A stretch of 29,288 nt of DNA, from the NCBI GenBank assembly GCA_001586965.3, contig LUCW03000147.1, positions 130,001-159,288 of the forward strand. The letters run 5' to 3'. The translations under genes were made by a program, and so were the position numbers. Under the pieces are notes generated by a model. It worked only from the letters and a program-made list of their open reading frames with translations, made no database searches and was not told the origin of the DNA. This document shows positions 1 to 10,107 of this stretch, piece after piece; position 1 is the first letter of the stretch; each line of letters starts with the position of its first letter. The stretch comes from Sphaeroforma sirkka (taxonomy: Eukaryota > Opisthokonta > Ichthyosporea > Ichthyophonida).

Positions 1-560
1 ATATGCGCACGCACACACGCACATGTATATATATATATATATATAACATGCATACATACGTGCGTACGTACGTACATGCGTACATACATACGTGCGTATC
101 ATGCATACATATATACTTTGCGTACTTGCATATATAAATTTATATATATATACATACATACATATATAATAAATACAAACATTTTTTTTGCATACCTATA
201 TGCATACCCGCATGCATGCGTGCTTGCGTACATACGTATATATACAACATGCAATAAACGGACGTATGGATGTATGCCATGTGCTGGGATGGATCGATGA
301 TATGATATATATATATATATATATATAACATACATACATATATATATATACATACATACATACATACGTGCACGCGCGTTCATACATATATCATCATACA
401 TACATACATACATGCATACTCACATACATACTTACATATATATATATATACATACATACACATACATACATACATATTTACCTACATACATATATACATA
501 CATACAGACTTACATATAATATTGTTACATACATACATGCATACCTACATACATGCATAC
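1..560. repeat. Compound microsatellite (TA)n / (CATA)n / (CA)n
   Basis: Runs of TA alternate with CATA/TGTA tetranucleotide tracts and short CACA tracts. All the open frames here are low-complexity Tyr/Ile/His/Thr readings on both strands, so I call no gene. The tract ends about 380 bases before the first clear exon of the phosphatidylserine synthase gene. Confidence 0.9.
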
Positions 561-646
561 TTACACACACATACGTATATACTACATGTATATGTACGTT
601 GTATGTATGCCATGTACAGATTGATTCAATAGCAAGCGAAATTGTG

Positions 647-682
647 ATGGGCAGGCATGATCGTATCTGTCTGGTTGTTAGA
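647..682 (+). CDS. PTDSS1: Candidate first coding exon of the phosphatidylserine synthase gene
   Basis: The exon at 941 opens in frame without a start codon, so a short upstream exon is needed. An ATG at 647 followed by an open stretch to 682 and a GTATTT donor at 683 would supply 12 codons (MGRHDRICLVVR) and keep phase 0 into the exon at 941. Nothing in the peptide is diagnostic, since the N-terminus of this family varies, and another ATG exon could lie further upstream. This is a guess based on phase and splice site only. Confidence 0.25.
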
Positions 683-940
683 GTATTTATTTCTCTCATA
701 CACGATTGAGTGTAAATTTCACATGCTTGTGGATTTTTCGCATTACGTATTGTTTAATTAGTATTAAGTTTTGGTCCTCGACGTGATGGATAGTATATGC
801 TGACCGTGATTAACACAAATTTTACTTGTAGTAGTAGAATTCTCTATACCTTTATACAACTTTATTTTGGTTTGCATATTACAGCCTGTGTCAGGTGCGA
901 TATAGATATGCTTACACTGATCTGATCTGTTTCTACGCAG

Positions 941-3900
941 GACGAGTCTTCTCAGGATCCTGGGTGCAATTCACCAAGCTCAAATAAATATCAGCATGCG
1001 TCCAACGAGCAATACGTGGACGATATAACGCTAGAATTCTTCTACAAACCCCACACAATAACACTTCTGATATTGATCATGTTCTTCTTGATATACTCTG
1101 CGTTCTACCAAGCGGATGGTTCAAGTACAGAACAGTCCAGTACCCGCGATAATGTCGTCAGGTATTACAACTGTGCACAAGTTGCGGTTATTTCAGTGCG
1201 TAATTATTTGACTCATAGTTCAGTCTCCCAATCAAAGTGGCCGTTTCCATAAACATTGCACGTTGCTATTCCTTGACATCGAGAAACTAGCATATCTGTA
1301 TTTTGTCATCAGAATTTTGCTTTCAGCATTGCAAAGTATTGTTTTCCTTTTTACGAAGAAAATTTGTAGCACTCGCGGATGGTCTATGCAGAGCATAGTC
1401 GATGGTATGTCTTATTTCACTATCCCGTGCGAGTCGCTGTCAAACTATCATCCATAGCAGCTATTTAATTAATCAAGAACGGGCACTTCTCACGTCCACT
1501 GTAAAGCAACGTTTCTGACATATGCTCTGCGATGGGATCGCACTTTCTCTTTGTTTGCAGAGGTGTTCGGTCATTCTCGTTTGCGTTTCTGCTGATAAGT
1601 ACCGTGGCACTCCCCAATGGCCCCTTCACTCGACCCCACCCTGCAGTCTGGCGGGCTGTGTTAGGTATTTTGAATCGTGTTCTGGTACAGATCATGCTAG
1701 TTCCTATGCTGTTGTAGGTGAATCCGATATGTTATTTTTGCGTAGATTGTTTAGCGGGCAATATACCAGGCAAGTTTAGTTGGGTTTTTTCGTGGGTTTC
1801 CCGGGACTTCTTTTGTGCTGTTCAAGGTAGGCTGGATTCGGCTCAAGCCAAGGCTAATTTGTCAAAGATGGAGTATATGATGTATATATCTGGGTCGCCT
1901 ATTCTGTACGATGTCTTGGTAGGCTATTCACCCAGTTGTCCTAGACACATTACTCTAGAGCGTATACATTAGATTTCGTACGGTGATGGTCTGACGGAAT
2001 ATGGGGAAGAAGTACATTGGCCAGTCGGCTATTTGTTTCCCTGTGGTACCACATGTTATGTATGCTATTATTCTATCCTGCTTTATGGACCTCTTTCGGC
2101 TTGAAGGGCATGTGCGAATATACATGCCATATTTTGCCGGGAATCCTTTTACTTAGTCTTACCAGGCCGTTGCTTTGTAATCTGTTTGATGTTCGAGTGT
2201 GCTGTATTACGTAGCAATACATTTTAAAATGTGACCGATTCGTTAGATATATCCGTCGAGTGATTTTCATGTCTTACGAACTATCGCGCTTATCTGCACG
2301 TATCTACATTCAACATCCAACGATTATTTTCATTTTGGCTTACTATAATACCTGCCTTCAATTCTGTGCGCTGTATCAGCTGCTGTGTACATCGGGGGTA
2401 TTTAGTTTTCACATGCCAAAAGCTCCTACATGACTACTATCGCCAAGCATAGCTCTTAAACTTGTTGTAAATATGCTTCATTGAGTTTTCTTTGAAAATA
2501 TAGTTGCTCGGATTTGAATTGCACACCTGTTAATCGTCACCGTTTCCAGCTACTAGGGTAGACTTCAGCCATTTATTCACGAGTGTCATCCGGGACATTA
2601 GGTATCTCTTATTTCTACTAGCTACATGTTTCTGACCCTTACCACTTTCTGCAGGTCTAACAATCTTATACTGGTGTGGCCTTATCTTCGCACTGCACCA
2701 GTCATACGATGACGTGAAAAGTACCATGATCGCCTACGATCCACGCATGGACAGCAAATACTTGGATGCTCGGGTAAGTGTGCACACTCGAAACGCGAAT
2801 AGAGATCATTTGAACGGAGTATATCCGCATCTTCTTGTCAGACGATGGGTCATAAAGTGCACCAAAGTTGGGATATCTCTGGACCGCCAGTGTCACTGTG
2901 CTTCCTGTACCTACTTTCTCACACTATGAATCACTCAATCTACTCAATAGTGAGCAAGAATAGATCTATAGCCTCGCCAAGTACGCAATGTGCTGGTGCA
3001 AGAACGATCTGTGCGCTCTACAAGGCAGCAGACGTATTGCTATATTGACAGTTGCCTTTTCAACTTAATGTTTTTCAGGACAGTGACGACTATGCATCAA
3101 ATTGCGAATTCACAATGGCCAATCTGTACAGTCGCTTCGACGTGTTCATCATAGCGCACTTTGTCGGCTGGATTGGTAAGGTATGTATTGTCATACTTTA
3201 CTTAGGGAACGAAAATCAATGCACGTGTTTCATGCGCATCGAGGTCGATTCCAGCGTTGAGTAGGTCGGATTCATTCGTGTACATTTAAAAGCGTGTGCT
3301 TGAGATCTAAGCGTATCCTGCTGTCGTTAATGTTTCCAAATAAAAAGTATTTTTTTACGCACGCTCCAACTGGAAGCGATAGCCTTTCGTTGCATGTGCT
3401 CGAGGCTTTCACCTTGGTGGCCGCAGATAAACCCATAGATTTAATAAAACTCTCTTCTTTCACCCGTCCTTCCTCATATCACCATATACTTTCACCAGGC
3501 CTTACTTTTCCGGAACTTAACCGTTTGCTGGATACAAAGTCTGACGTGGGAATTGACTGAGATCGTATTTGCGCCGCTGATTCCCAATCTGTACGAATGC
3601 TGGTGGGATCAGCTACTATACGATGTCATATTCTGCAATGCCTTGGGTACGTGCTGCAAGCTTTTTTATCGATATGTACAGTAGCTTTACATCGCATTCG
3701 CTGTTCGATCCGTGCGTGTCTGACCTCAGGCTGCAAATGAGTGCACATAAAAGTTTTGTTACCAGGTTAAGCATAAACTGAACAGTAATGAGTAGGCATC
3801 GCCTCTGCTGATCTATTCGTGGTCATGATGGTTCAGGCTATAAGTAGATCCATAGCTACAAAGTTGGCACTTGCCATCCAACTTAATCTTAAAACGTGAC

Positions 3901-5963
3901 ACCAATATCTCATATATGCGAGATTTATCAATTCAAATGTTATTATAATTTGCTTTGAGTAGTGTGTTATAGGATAGTGACCGGTAGCGAGACTTTAGCA
4001 ACACTCAGTTGTTGTGCATTGTGCGTAGTTGATGCAAGCTGCAATCCTACTCGATTGCTGTTATGCTTTTATGCGGCTCACTTACTCAAACGCTACATTG
4101 TCGCATATTCATATGAATTACTGAATCATCCCTCAGGCATGTATATCGGATGGCGACTGTGTAGGTATCTGGAAATGAGGACATATCATTGGCACGGCAT
4201 TCGGTGAGTGCACCAGCTGCATAAGTCCTGAAAATGGGTTCGGTTCATAATTACTCGTGTTTGGCCTTTATACATTGTACCAACTTGTGTTTGAATGTAC
4301 GGGGCATTGTTGGTATGCGCTCTCACACGAGAATTTTGTGTTTTCCCAGTCGAGCTGTGCGATTGGTGGCAGGGTATCCATACTTAGCATATAAAGAATT
4401 TGTATCCAGTACCTTTAGGTTTCGTTGATGCACCAGTATGCTGACATGCTTGTTTATCCGGCCCTAGTCACTGGATCCATTAATTGATGGTTTCACATAT
4501 ATCAATATTTTTTAACAGGCTCTATATATGATTCCTTTGCAGCTCATACCACACGTTAACGGGGAAGTATCAGCGCGCAGTGATGCAGTTCACGCCTCGG
4601 TCTTGGACTAAGGTAGAGTGGGGCATGTTCAGTTCTATTAAGAGGTACGGTGCTGTGATGGCAGTGACTATTCTCATCACTATAGCCGAACTTAATGCCT
4701 TCTTCCTGAAGCACATCTTCAAAGGTAAGTGATGCTTTGCAAGACTGTTTGACAGACCAAACCGACCTCCCTCATAAGTTTTTAGGGGTTTGTTCCGTTT
4801 TACGTCTGTGGATTGCGAGGTATATCGGGCTGCATCTGCAGCATTCCTGTCACATGTGCGCTCGAGTGACTTGCTATTGAATGTGCGATGCAGAATCGTG
4901 TTGGTTTTGGTAGTGAGCTAATGTGGTCTACTCGTAGCCCTTTTGGGAATAGAAATAACTCAACATCTTAAGTAACTTATTGATGTACTTTATTTTGTTA
5001 CAGTATCGGCGGAAAACCCTGTAAACAGTATCCGTTTGGGCTTGTGGTTTGTGATGGGCGCTCCAGCCTTGAGGCAAGTATACGTGTACATCACAGATCC
5101 ATCCTGTAGGCGACTGGGGACTCAGGTATTCGATGTAGCCACCGAGCATTTGCTCAAAGAGATTTTTGTGATTCATTCCACCGATCTAGTAATTGTTAGC
5201 GTCTTCTCTATTGCTTTATATAGTCAGACATGGGTGCTCCACTGGATGGTTAAAAGCGTATCCGCTGGTTAAAACTTCTTGTTCCATCAACTGGCTTTGC
5301 TGAAGTACACTTATGTATTGTGTGCACTCCTCATTGGATGAGTACTTGTATTTCGTCGAGAATTTGTGTCAGACTATCAGTATGCAGGTATATTGCGTGC
5401 TAGTAGTCATACAGTTTATAGTACTGATGCGCCAGATATATAAGGCTAAATAGGGATTTTTGTTTTTTACAGGCTTGGACAACATTTGGTGTCTTGATGA
5501 CTGAAGTGTTGTTGGTCGTTAAGTTCGGCTCCGGAATTTTCGACACGGCGCTGGTCTATAAACAGGTAAGTGTGTACACACGTGTGGCAGCGCCTGGAAC
5601 AAAGGGACTGTACATTTGATCAGAAATCTCTATTTGGTTTTCAGTCAAATGAGTCTTCCATATTATTGCTGTCTACTCACTTGGCCCTTCCCTCTTCGGA
5701 TTTTAGCCTTTGACCCAGGTTAGATTTCACTGCAGCGTGCAGCTTTGCATTGTTTTGCTTTCACGCAAACCACTACTCTAGCCCAACTATTTTGCTCATG
5801 AACTGGCCCTTTGACTTCACAGCTGGGGAGATGGATGCTCATGGAGACGGGCGTTATAGTAGGCTATTTATTCATACAGAAAAGACTGCCATCGTTTACG
5901 GGGACAAGTGAGCCTGCACATAACCCTCTACACCCCGCAAACATCAAAGAAAAAATCGGTTAG
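941..5963 (+). CDS. PTDSS1: Phosphatidylserine synthase, base-exchange type (PTDSS1-like), 5' end incomplete
   Basis: Multipass ER membrane enzyme that swaps the head group of phosphatidylcholine or -ethanolamine for serine. Exons: 941-1161, 1561-1664, 2655-2773, 3079-3180, 3499-3646, 4137-4203, 4543-4724, 5004-5125, 5473-5565, 5823-5963 (stop TAG). They join in frame to 432 visible residues. Family signatures in order: [15 protein letters not shown] (about 35-50), [71 protein letters not shown], the GTQ/AW junction and VVKFGSG. From memory of hamster PSS1 mutagenesis, the needed His, Glu, Asn and Asp residues of the HF..GW, WELTE, N..ECWWD and CN motifs are all present. LEMRTYHW and DDITLEFF favour PTDSS1 over PTDSS2. 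The C-terminus is short, ending about 25 residues after the last likely membrane segment. The start codon is not certain. Confidence 0.93.
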
Positions 5964-5990
5964 ACACTTGTATCAGTCTTACCCATATGC

Positions 5991-5996
5991 ATTAAA
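5991..5996 (+). terminator. Possible polyadenylation signal (ATTAAA) of the phosphatidylserine synthase gene
   Basis: ATTAAA lies 28 bases past the stop codon at 5963. It is the common variant of AATAAA and the best candidate before the convergent gene. The 406 bases between the two convergent stop codons (5964-6369) hold no other feature I can see. Confidence 0.4.
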
Positions 5997-6334
5997 ATCA
6001 ACAATCTAGTACAGATTTGTCTGCACTGAGTCTAGTCCGGATTGATTGCAACTTGACTAATGGACATAACATTCTTTGGATAGCGTAGACTGTAGGGTTG
6101 CAGTACACGAATCTAAACCACAATCTCTACAACTGATGCCTAGGTTGCAAACCACCATCGTTCTATAAAGTTGAGCTAAGTTAGAACTCCTTGTACTGCG
6201 CTGTTTGTTGACAGTCCAGAAAGAAGCATGGGTCCAGATTCGCAAAAGTTTGTGTTTCGGTGCAAATATTTTGTTGTGTGTGCATTGTCAACGCCATAGG
6301 GTATATTTACTCGTGGATACATTATATATATCTA

Positions 6335-6340
6335 TTTATT
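6335..6340 (-). terminator. Possible polyadenylation signal (AATAAA) of the multicopper oxidase gene
   Basis: On the minus strand AATAAA occurs about 30 bases after the oxidase stop codon, implying a very short 3' UTR and little overlap with the convergent neighbour. Confidence 0.45.
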
Positions 6341-6369
6341 GAACTATTTGCTGTAGTGAACGTGTCAGT

Positions 6370-8118
6370 CTAATCTTCGTCTATGCTAGTTTCGTCTCCG
6401 CTAGCTTGGTCGTCGCTAGCTTGGTCTTCGCTAGCTTGGTCGTCGCTAGCTTGGTCGTTGCTAGCTTGGTCGTTGCTAGCTTGGTCGTTGCTAGCTTCGT
6501 CTTCGCTAGCTTGGTCGTTGCTAGCTTGGTCGTTGCCAGCTTCGTCTATGCCGACGACAGCCATCATTCCCTTATCCTCGTGTCCCAGATTGTGGCAGTG
6601 CATCATCATTGGTCCGGCATAGTCAGCAGCGTAGAAACGCACTCCAACTGGCGTCGATTCAAACAGCGGGATCGTATCGCGGAAGTCACCTTTTCGGAAT
6701 AACAGGCCATCAGTAACATGATCACTGGCTGTGATTATATAGTGATTGATGTGTTGGTGGTAGGGATGCTGGGGATAGCCTTCGCCTTCTTGAAAGACCT
6801 CGCCTGCTGATAAATCCCATTGATAGAACGAATTCAGCTTTATCGTGTCGAGTAGAGGACCTTTAGGATCGAAAGCTTGACCATTAATTACATTAGCGCC
6901 ATCGGCATCTGACAGTTCAATAGAGAGCGAGGTCTCCCATTCCGCGTCAGGGTTTTCATCTTCATCCCTAGCCTTTTGTAGATACTCAGGAAGGTCGGGC
7001 AGAATATCAGGTAGTTTCATTGGCATCTCTTCGCTACTTACTTCTATCATGAGCATGGGCTGCACATTCTCCGGGTCTGTCGGTGGCCCGGGTACTGGCA
7101 CCCAGATTTGGGCGTAGTCCGCCAAGCGTTTGTCCGGCACTGTGGTGAGGGCAAAGCTGCCCGACTTTGAGCACTGTACAGCAACATCAACGCGGCCACC
7201 GGAGGGAAGGAAGATGGTGCCGGCTTCGCGTGGCGCTGGTAGGTACACGCCATCGTAGGCCATTTCGTATAGTTGGCATGCACTATCTTTCGAGAGTCCG
7301 AATAGCATTCCGTCTGAGGCCAATCCACTGATAATTCGCAAACGCTTCAGTTCTCCAATTGCGAAATCGATACGAGGCTTGTATTGACCGTTTACCACCA
7401 ACATATTGCGCTTAATTCCTTCTGGATTCTTTAGATCTACAGGCATATTGCTGGTACCATTGTGACCGTACACAGTTAGGAATGCTTTTTCATCGGCCAA
7501 GTATACACTTTGAACCATGACAACGAGGTCATCCATGGCAAGTAAATTTTCGGGGGTATCATCAGGATCGTCTTCTGTGATGAAAGCACCGGCCATGAGT
7601 CCAAAGACCTGCAAATTCGTACTCCCGTGTAAATGGGGATGATAGTACGTGGTGCCAGCATGATGTTTTGGATTGATTTTGTATTCATATTGGAAAGAAA
7701 ATCCAGGAGCGATGGTGAGAGCAACGTTGTCCTGAGCTCCAGTGGATGCAACGTGCATACCGTGCAGATGCATGTTCGTACTGTTCGGATGGTGTAGCTC
7801 ATTGTTGCCTGACATCGCCTCGACGGTAGCATCGTTGAAACCTAGTTCATTCCGTAACAAAAGGTTGACATCATCTCCAGCCTTGAACCGTAGCGTAGGG
7901 CCGGGAAAATCGCCGTCATACAGACGAGTGTTGTACTCAATTCCGAGGGGCCCATGGATGCGGCTGGCGGTGACAGTTAAGGTGACATCTAGCTTTCCAT
8001 CTTCGGATGTGTAGGTTGTTGGCTGACGAAGCGGCTCATAATGAGCGGCAGGCTGTGCATGTAGGACTACAGGTGAAGCCAGTGCCAGGACTGCGACAGA
8101 CGATGTAAATCTGTTCAT
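6370..8118 (-). CDS. Secreted multicopper oxidase (laccase/CotA-like), intronless, with acidic pentapeptide-repeat tail
   Basis: Three-cupredoxin oxidase that removes single electrons from a phenolic, metal or similar substrate and reduces O2 to water. ATG at 8118 gives 582 aa; upstream in-frame codons lack ATG. Residues 1-21 (MNRFTSSV...VVLHA) form a signal peptide, so the protein is extracellular or in the secretory path. All four copper motifs are intact: HLHGMH (His117, His119), YHPHLH (His160, His162), HPYHQH (451-456) and HCHNLGHEDKGM (507-518), giving the type 1 Cys508, His513 and axial Met518 and the trinuclear-site histidines. A type 2/3 cupredoxin order fits. From about 527 to the end the protein is a repeat of QASND-like units. 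The substrate cannot be told from sequence. It is one open frame among neighbours with 6-14 exons, which hints at horizontal transfer or retroposition; no poly-A trace is obvious. Confidence 0.95.
   Translation of the reverse strand: MNRFTSSVAVLALASPVVLHAQPAAHYEPLRQPTTYTSEDGKLDVTLTVTASRIHGPLGIEYNTRLYDGDFPGPTLRFKAGDDVNLLLRNELGFNDATVEAMSGNNELHHPNSTNMHLHGMHVASTGAQDNVALTIAPGFSFQYEYKINPKHHAGTTYYHPHLHGSTNLQVFGLMAGAFITEDDPDDTPENLLAMDDLVVMVQSVYLADEKAFLTVYGHNGTSNMPVDLKNPEGIKRNMLVVNGQYKPRIDFAIGELKRLRIISGLASDGMLFGLSKDSACQLYEMAYDGVYLPAPREAGTIFLPSGGRVDVAVQCSKSGSFALTTVPDKRLADYAQIWVPVPGPPTDPENVQPMLMIEVSSEEMPMKLPDILPDLPEYLQKARDEDENPDAEWETSLSIELSDADGANVINGQAFDPKGPLLDTIKLNSFYQWDLSAGEVFQEGEGYPQHPYHQHINHYIITASDHVTDGLLFRKGDFRDTIPLFESTPVGVRFYAADYAGPMMMHCHNLGHEDKGMMAVVGIDEAGNDQASNDQASEDEASNDQASNDQASNDQASDDQASEDQASDDQASGDETSIDED
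6385..6549 (-). repeat. 15-bp coding minisatellite (about 11 units) in the oxidase gene
   Basis: Units of 15 bases, most starting GCTAGCTTGGTC on the plus strand, repeat without any indel. On the minus strand they encode pentapeptides of the form (Q/E)AS(N/E/D)D. Because 15 is a multiple of three, the array can grow or shrink without breaking the frame. The product is a strongly acidic, low-complexity C-terminal tail after the last copper motif. Confidence 0.93.
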
Positions 8119-8193
8119 CGGAGAATTGGGAAGTGTATTTAACAACTGTTGGTCTATGTAGTCCAGTCTGCACCGAAGGAGGTGAGCATTTTG

Positions 8194-8201
8194 TATTTAT
8201 A
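8194..8201 (-). promoter_or_regulatory. Likely TATA box of the multicopper oxidase gene
   Basis: TATAAATA on the minus strand lies 76-83 bases before the ATG at 8118. With the usual 30-base spacing, transcription would start near 8165 and give a 5' UTR of about 45 bases. The rest of 8202-8430 shows no further feature. Confidence 0.45.
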
Positions 8202-8433
8202 GGCATTGATGATACGAAGATGAACTGTCATGAGTGATGATTATTATGGAAAAATCGACATGGCTGGAGAATTCGACACAGAAAGGCCACTGGTATAAAT
8301 GATTGTTCAACATCATGCATAGTTGCATACCTGAGCAGCCAAGCGATACACTCCATCATAAAGGTATTCACTAAACTCTAAAAGTTGCGTGTTTTCACTT
8401 TGGTTCCTTGTTGATATATAGTGATTTACATTT

Positions 8434-8887
8434 TTACTGGCGGTCTTTCAAAAATTGAACAAAATCACTGCTCAGGGCGGTGGCCACTAAAAACAAAATT
8501 CCTATGGAGTTTATTCTACAATATTTCACAAAAATGGTGAATGGCCTTTTCGAATTTAACTTTATCGGAAATGCAAAAAGGTCCTCGCCGCTCGGAGGCT
8601 CGGTCACTTCCAAGTTCCAAGATGTTAAGACCTTTTCGCATTTCCATTCAACTTTCAAGTTTTTAGTTTTTACAATTTTTATAAAGGCATAAATTCAGGA
8701 CATACATAATATAGTTTATGTAGCGGGATTTAATTTATGTCAACTTATAAAGAGAGGTCCGGCCAAAATTCCGACTCTTCAGCAGACTGCCCAGGCCTAC
8801 CGTTTTTTGTTGAAATTTTATAAATCGAATGAATATACGGTTACATTCAACTTTTATTCCATATGCGGTCCTTTGTATGCATATAGG
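8434..8887. other. Unrecognised low-GC segment, possible degenerate repeat; short open frames on both strands
   Basis: Overlapping open frames of about 70 codons exist on both strands (8434-8658 minus, 8480-8692 plus), but neither has a recognisable domain. From about 8820 the sequence resembles a decayed copy of the 269-bp unit that follows, for example the stretch around TACATTCAACTTTTATTCC. I take this as repeat-derived DNA rather than a gene, with low certainty. Confidence 0.35.
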
Positions 8888-9440
8888 TGCACCTTATAGG
8901 TCTAAAAATTTAAGTGTGTACCAATTTCACCATACAAACCAGTCATAAAAAAAGAATAGCCGCTATAACGTTTTAAAATTGAATAAATATGCGTTTACGT
9001 TCAACTTCTATTCTGTACCCCCATAACGTATAGAGATTAGGCCCAGGTGCTACATATAGCCCCTCTAAAAAGAGGGCACCAATATACTCCTTCGGCCTTT
9101 AATATCTTGAAATTGAAAAAAAATTGAACCGTTAATATGAACTCGCCTTTGCTTCTTGCACCTTTTGGTACTAAAAATTTAAATGTGTACCAATTTCACC
9201 ATACAAACCAGTCCTATAAAAAGAATAGCAGTTATAACGTTTTAAAATTGAACAAATATGCGTTTACGTCCAACTTCTATTCCGTACCCCCCTAGCGTAT
9301 GGAGATTACGCCCAGGTCCTACATATAGCCCCCCTAAAAGAGGGCACTAATTTATTCCTTGGGCCTTAAATATCTTGAAATTGAAATAAATAAATTGAAC
9401 CGTTATAATAATATTATGAACTCGCCCTTGCTTCTATACA
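8888..9440 (+). repeat. Tandem direct repeat, two copies of about 269 bp
   Basis: Copy 1 (about 8888-9156) and copy 2 (about 9157-9440) share long near-identical blocks. The CTAAAAATTT anchors at 8902 and 9171 are 269 bases apart. The shared blocks TGTACCAATTTCACCATACA, ATGCGTTTACGT, CCTACATATAGCCC or a close variant, and ATGAACTCGCC occur in the same order in both. A third, more diverged copy may precede them. No coding potential is seen. Confidence 0.8.
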
Positions 9441-9531
9441 ACTTCTTGTTGTACAAAATGTCAAAACTTCAACAAAATATTTAAAAAAAAAATGCAGAAG
9501 CAAAACAAAACATAAACTTTTTTTTGAGCCG

Positions 9532-10107
9532 GCAACGAATGTCTTTAAATATGTGGCACTGGTGACAATAAAATTGTTAACGACCTCAACCCAGTTTCCT
9601 ACCAGTCTCGTACTTAAAATATTTTTTTCGAGTTTACGTTGCCTAAATATAGGTTTATTAAAGCAATTAACGTGATTTTAAGACCGCACTTGTGATATGC
9701 GTTTGTTTTCTGCCGGTTTGTTTGTTATCTGTCGGCTGAATTCGCTCGACTTGAATGTTTGATATTGTAGCGCGGATGCAACCCATTTGTTGTACTTATG
9801 TTAGGTCCTTGTCGGTCTTAAGGGCCTGACATATGTTAGCAGTTAGACACATGTATATAGGCGTCCTCTGTCTTAGTCTTCGAATTCGCCTATGGTTTTA
9901 CAGTTGACACGATTTGCGTCTAACATACGTCGACCTCTCCTCTGAACTAATACAAGTACAATAAATGTGCTAAAATCACGCTAATGACATCTTTAAAAAT
10001 GCAACGTAAACTCAAAAAAAATATGCTCTTAAAAAAAGTATGTGAGCCTGAGGTCGTTAATAATTGTATTGTCACTAGTGCCGTATAAACAATAACGACA
10101 TTCGTCG
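9532..10107. repeat. Imperfect inverted repeat (arms about 150 and 139 bp) around a 286-bp centre; MITE-like
   Basis: The left arm (9532-9682) matches the reverse complement of the right arm (9969-10107). The matching blocks, in the same order, are CAACGAATGTC / CGACGAATGTC, GGCACTGGTGACAATAAAATT / GGCACTAGTGACAATACAATT, TTAACGACCTCA, GAGTTTACGTTGC and GTGATTTTA. The arms carry mismatches and small indels. The centre encodes nothing recognisable. The arrangement fits an old non-autonomous DNA transposon or a foldback element. I could not define target-site duplications or exact ends. Confidence 0.6.

Noticed and set aside
76-709. Several open frames of 60-113 codons rich in Tyr, Ile, His and Thr
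   Set aside because: They are translations of (TA)n and (CATA)n microsatellites, open on both strands and without complexity.
1665-1717. Extension of the second phosphatidylserine synthase exon to the stop at 1717
   Set aside because: The donor GTATTT at 1665 leaves phase 1, which joins exactly to the exon at 2655 ([11 protein letters not shown]) and matches the family; the extension does not.
5126-5272. Read-through of the phosphatidylserine synthase exon past 5125
   Set aside because: The next exon at 5473 continues the conserved GTQ-AW...VVKFGSG sequence, so 5126-5472 is intron.
6383-6702. Open frames opposite the oxidase tail with LAWSS-like or SLVVA-like repeats
   Set aside because: A 15-bp repeat is open in any frame that lacks a stop, and the sense frame carries the copper motifs; these are shadows.
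8119-8145. Longer oxidase N-terminus starting at 8145
   Set aside because: The codon there is TTG; the first ATG (8118) starts directly on a good signal peptide.
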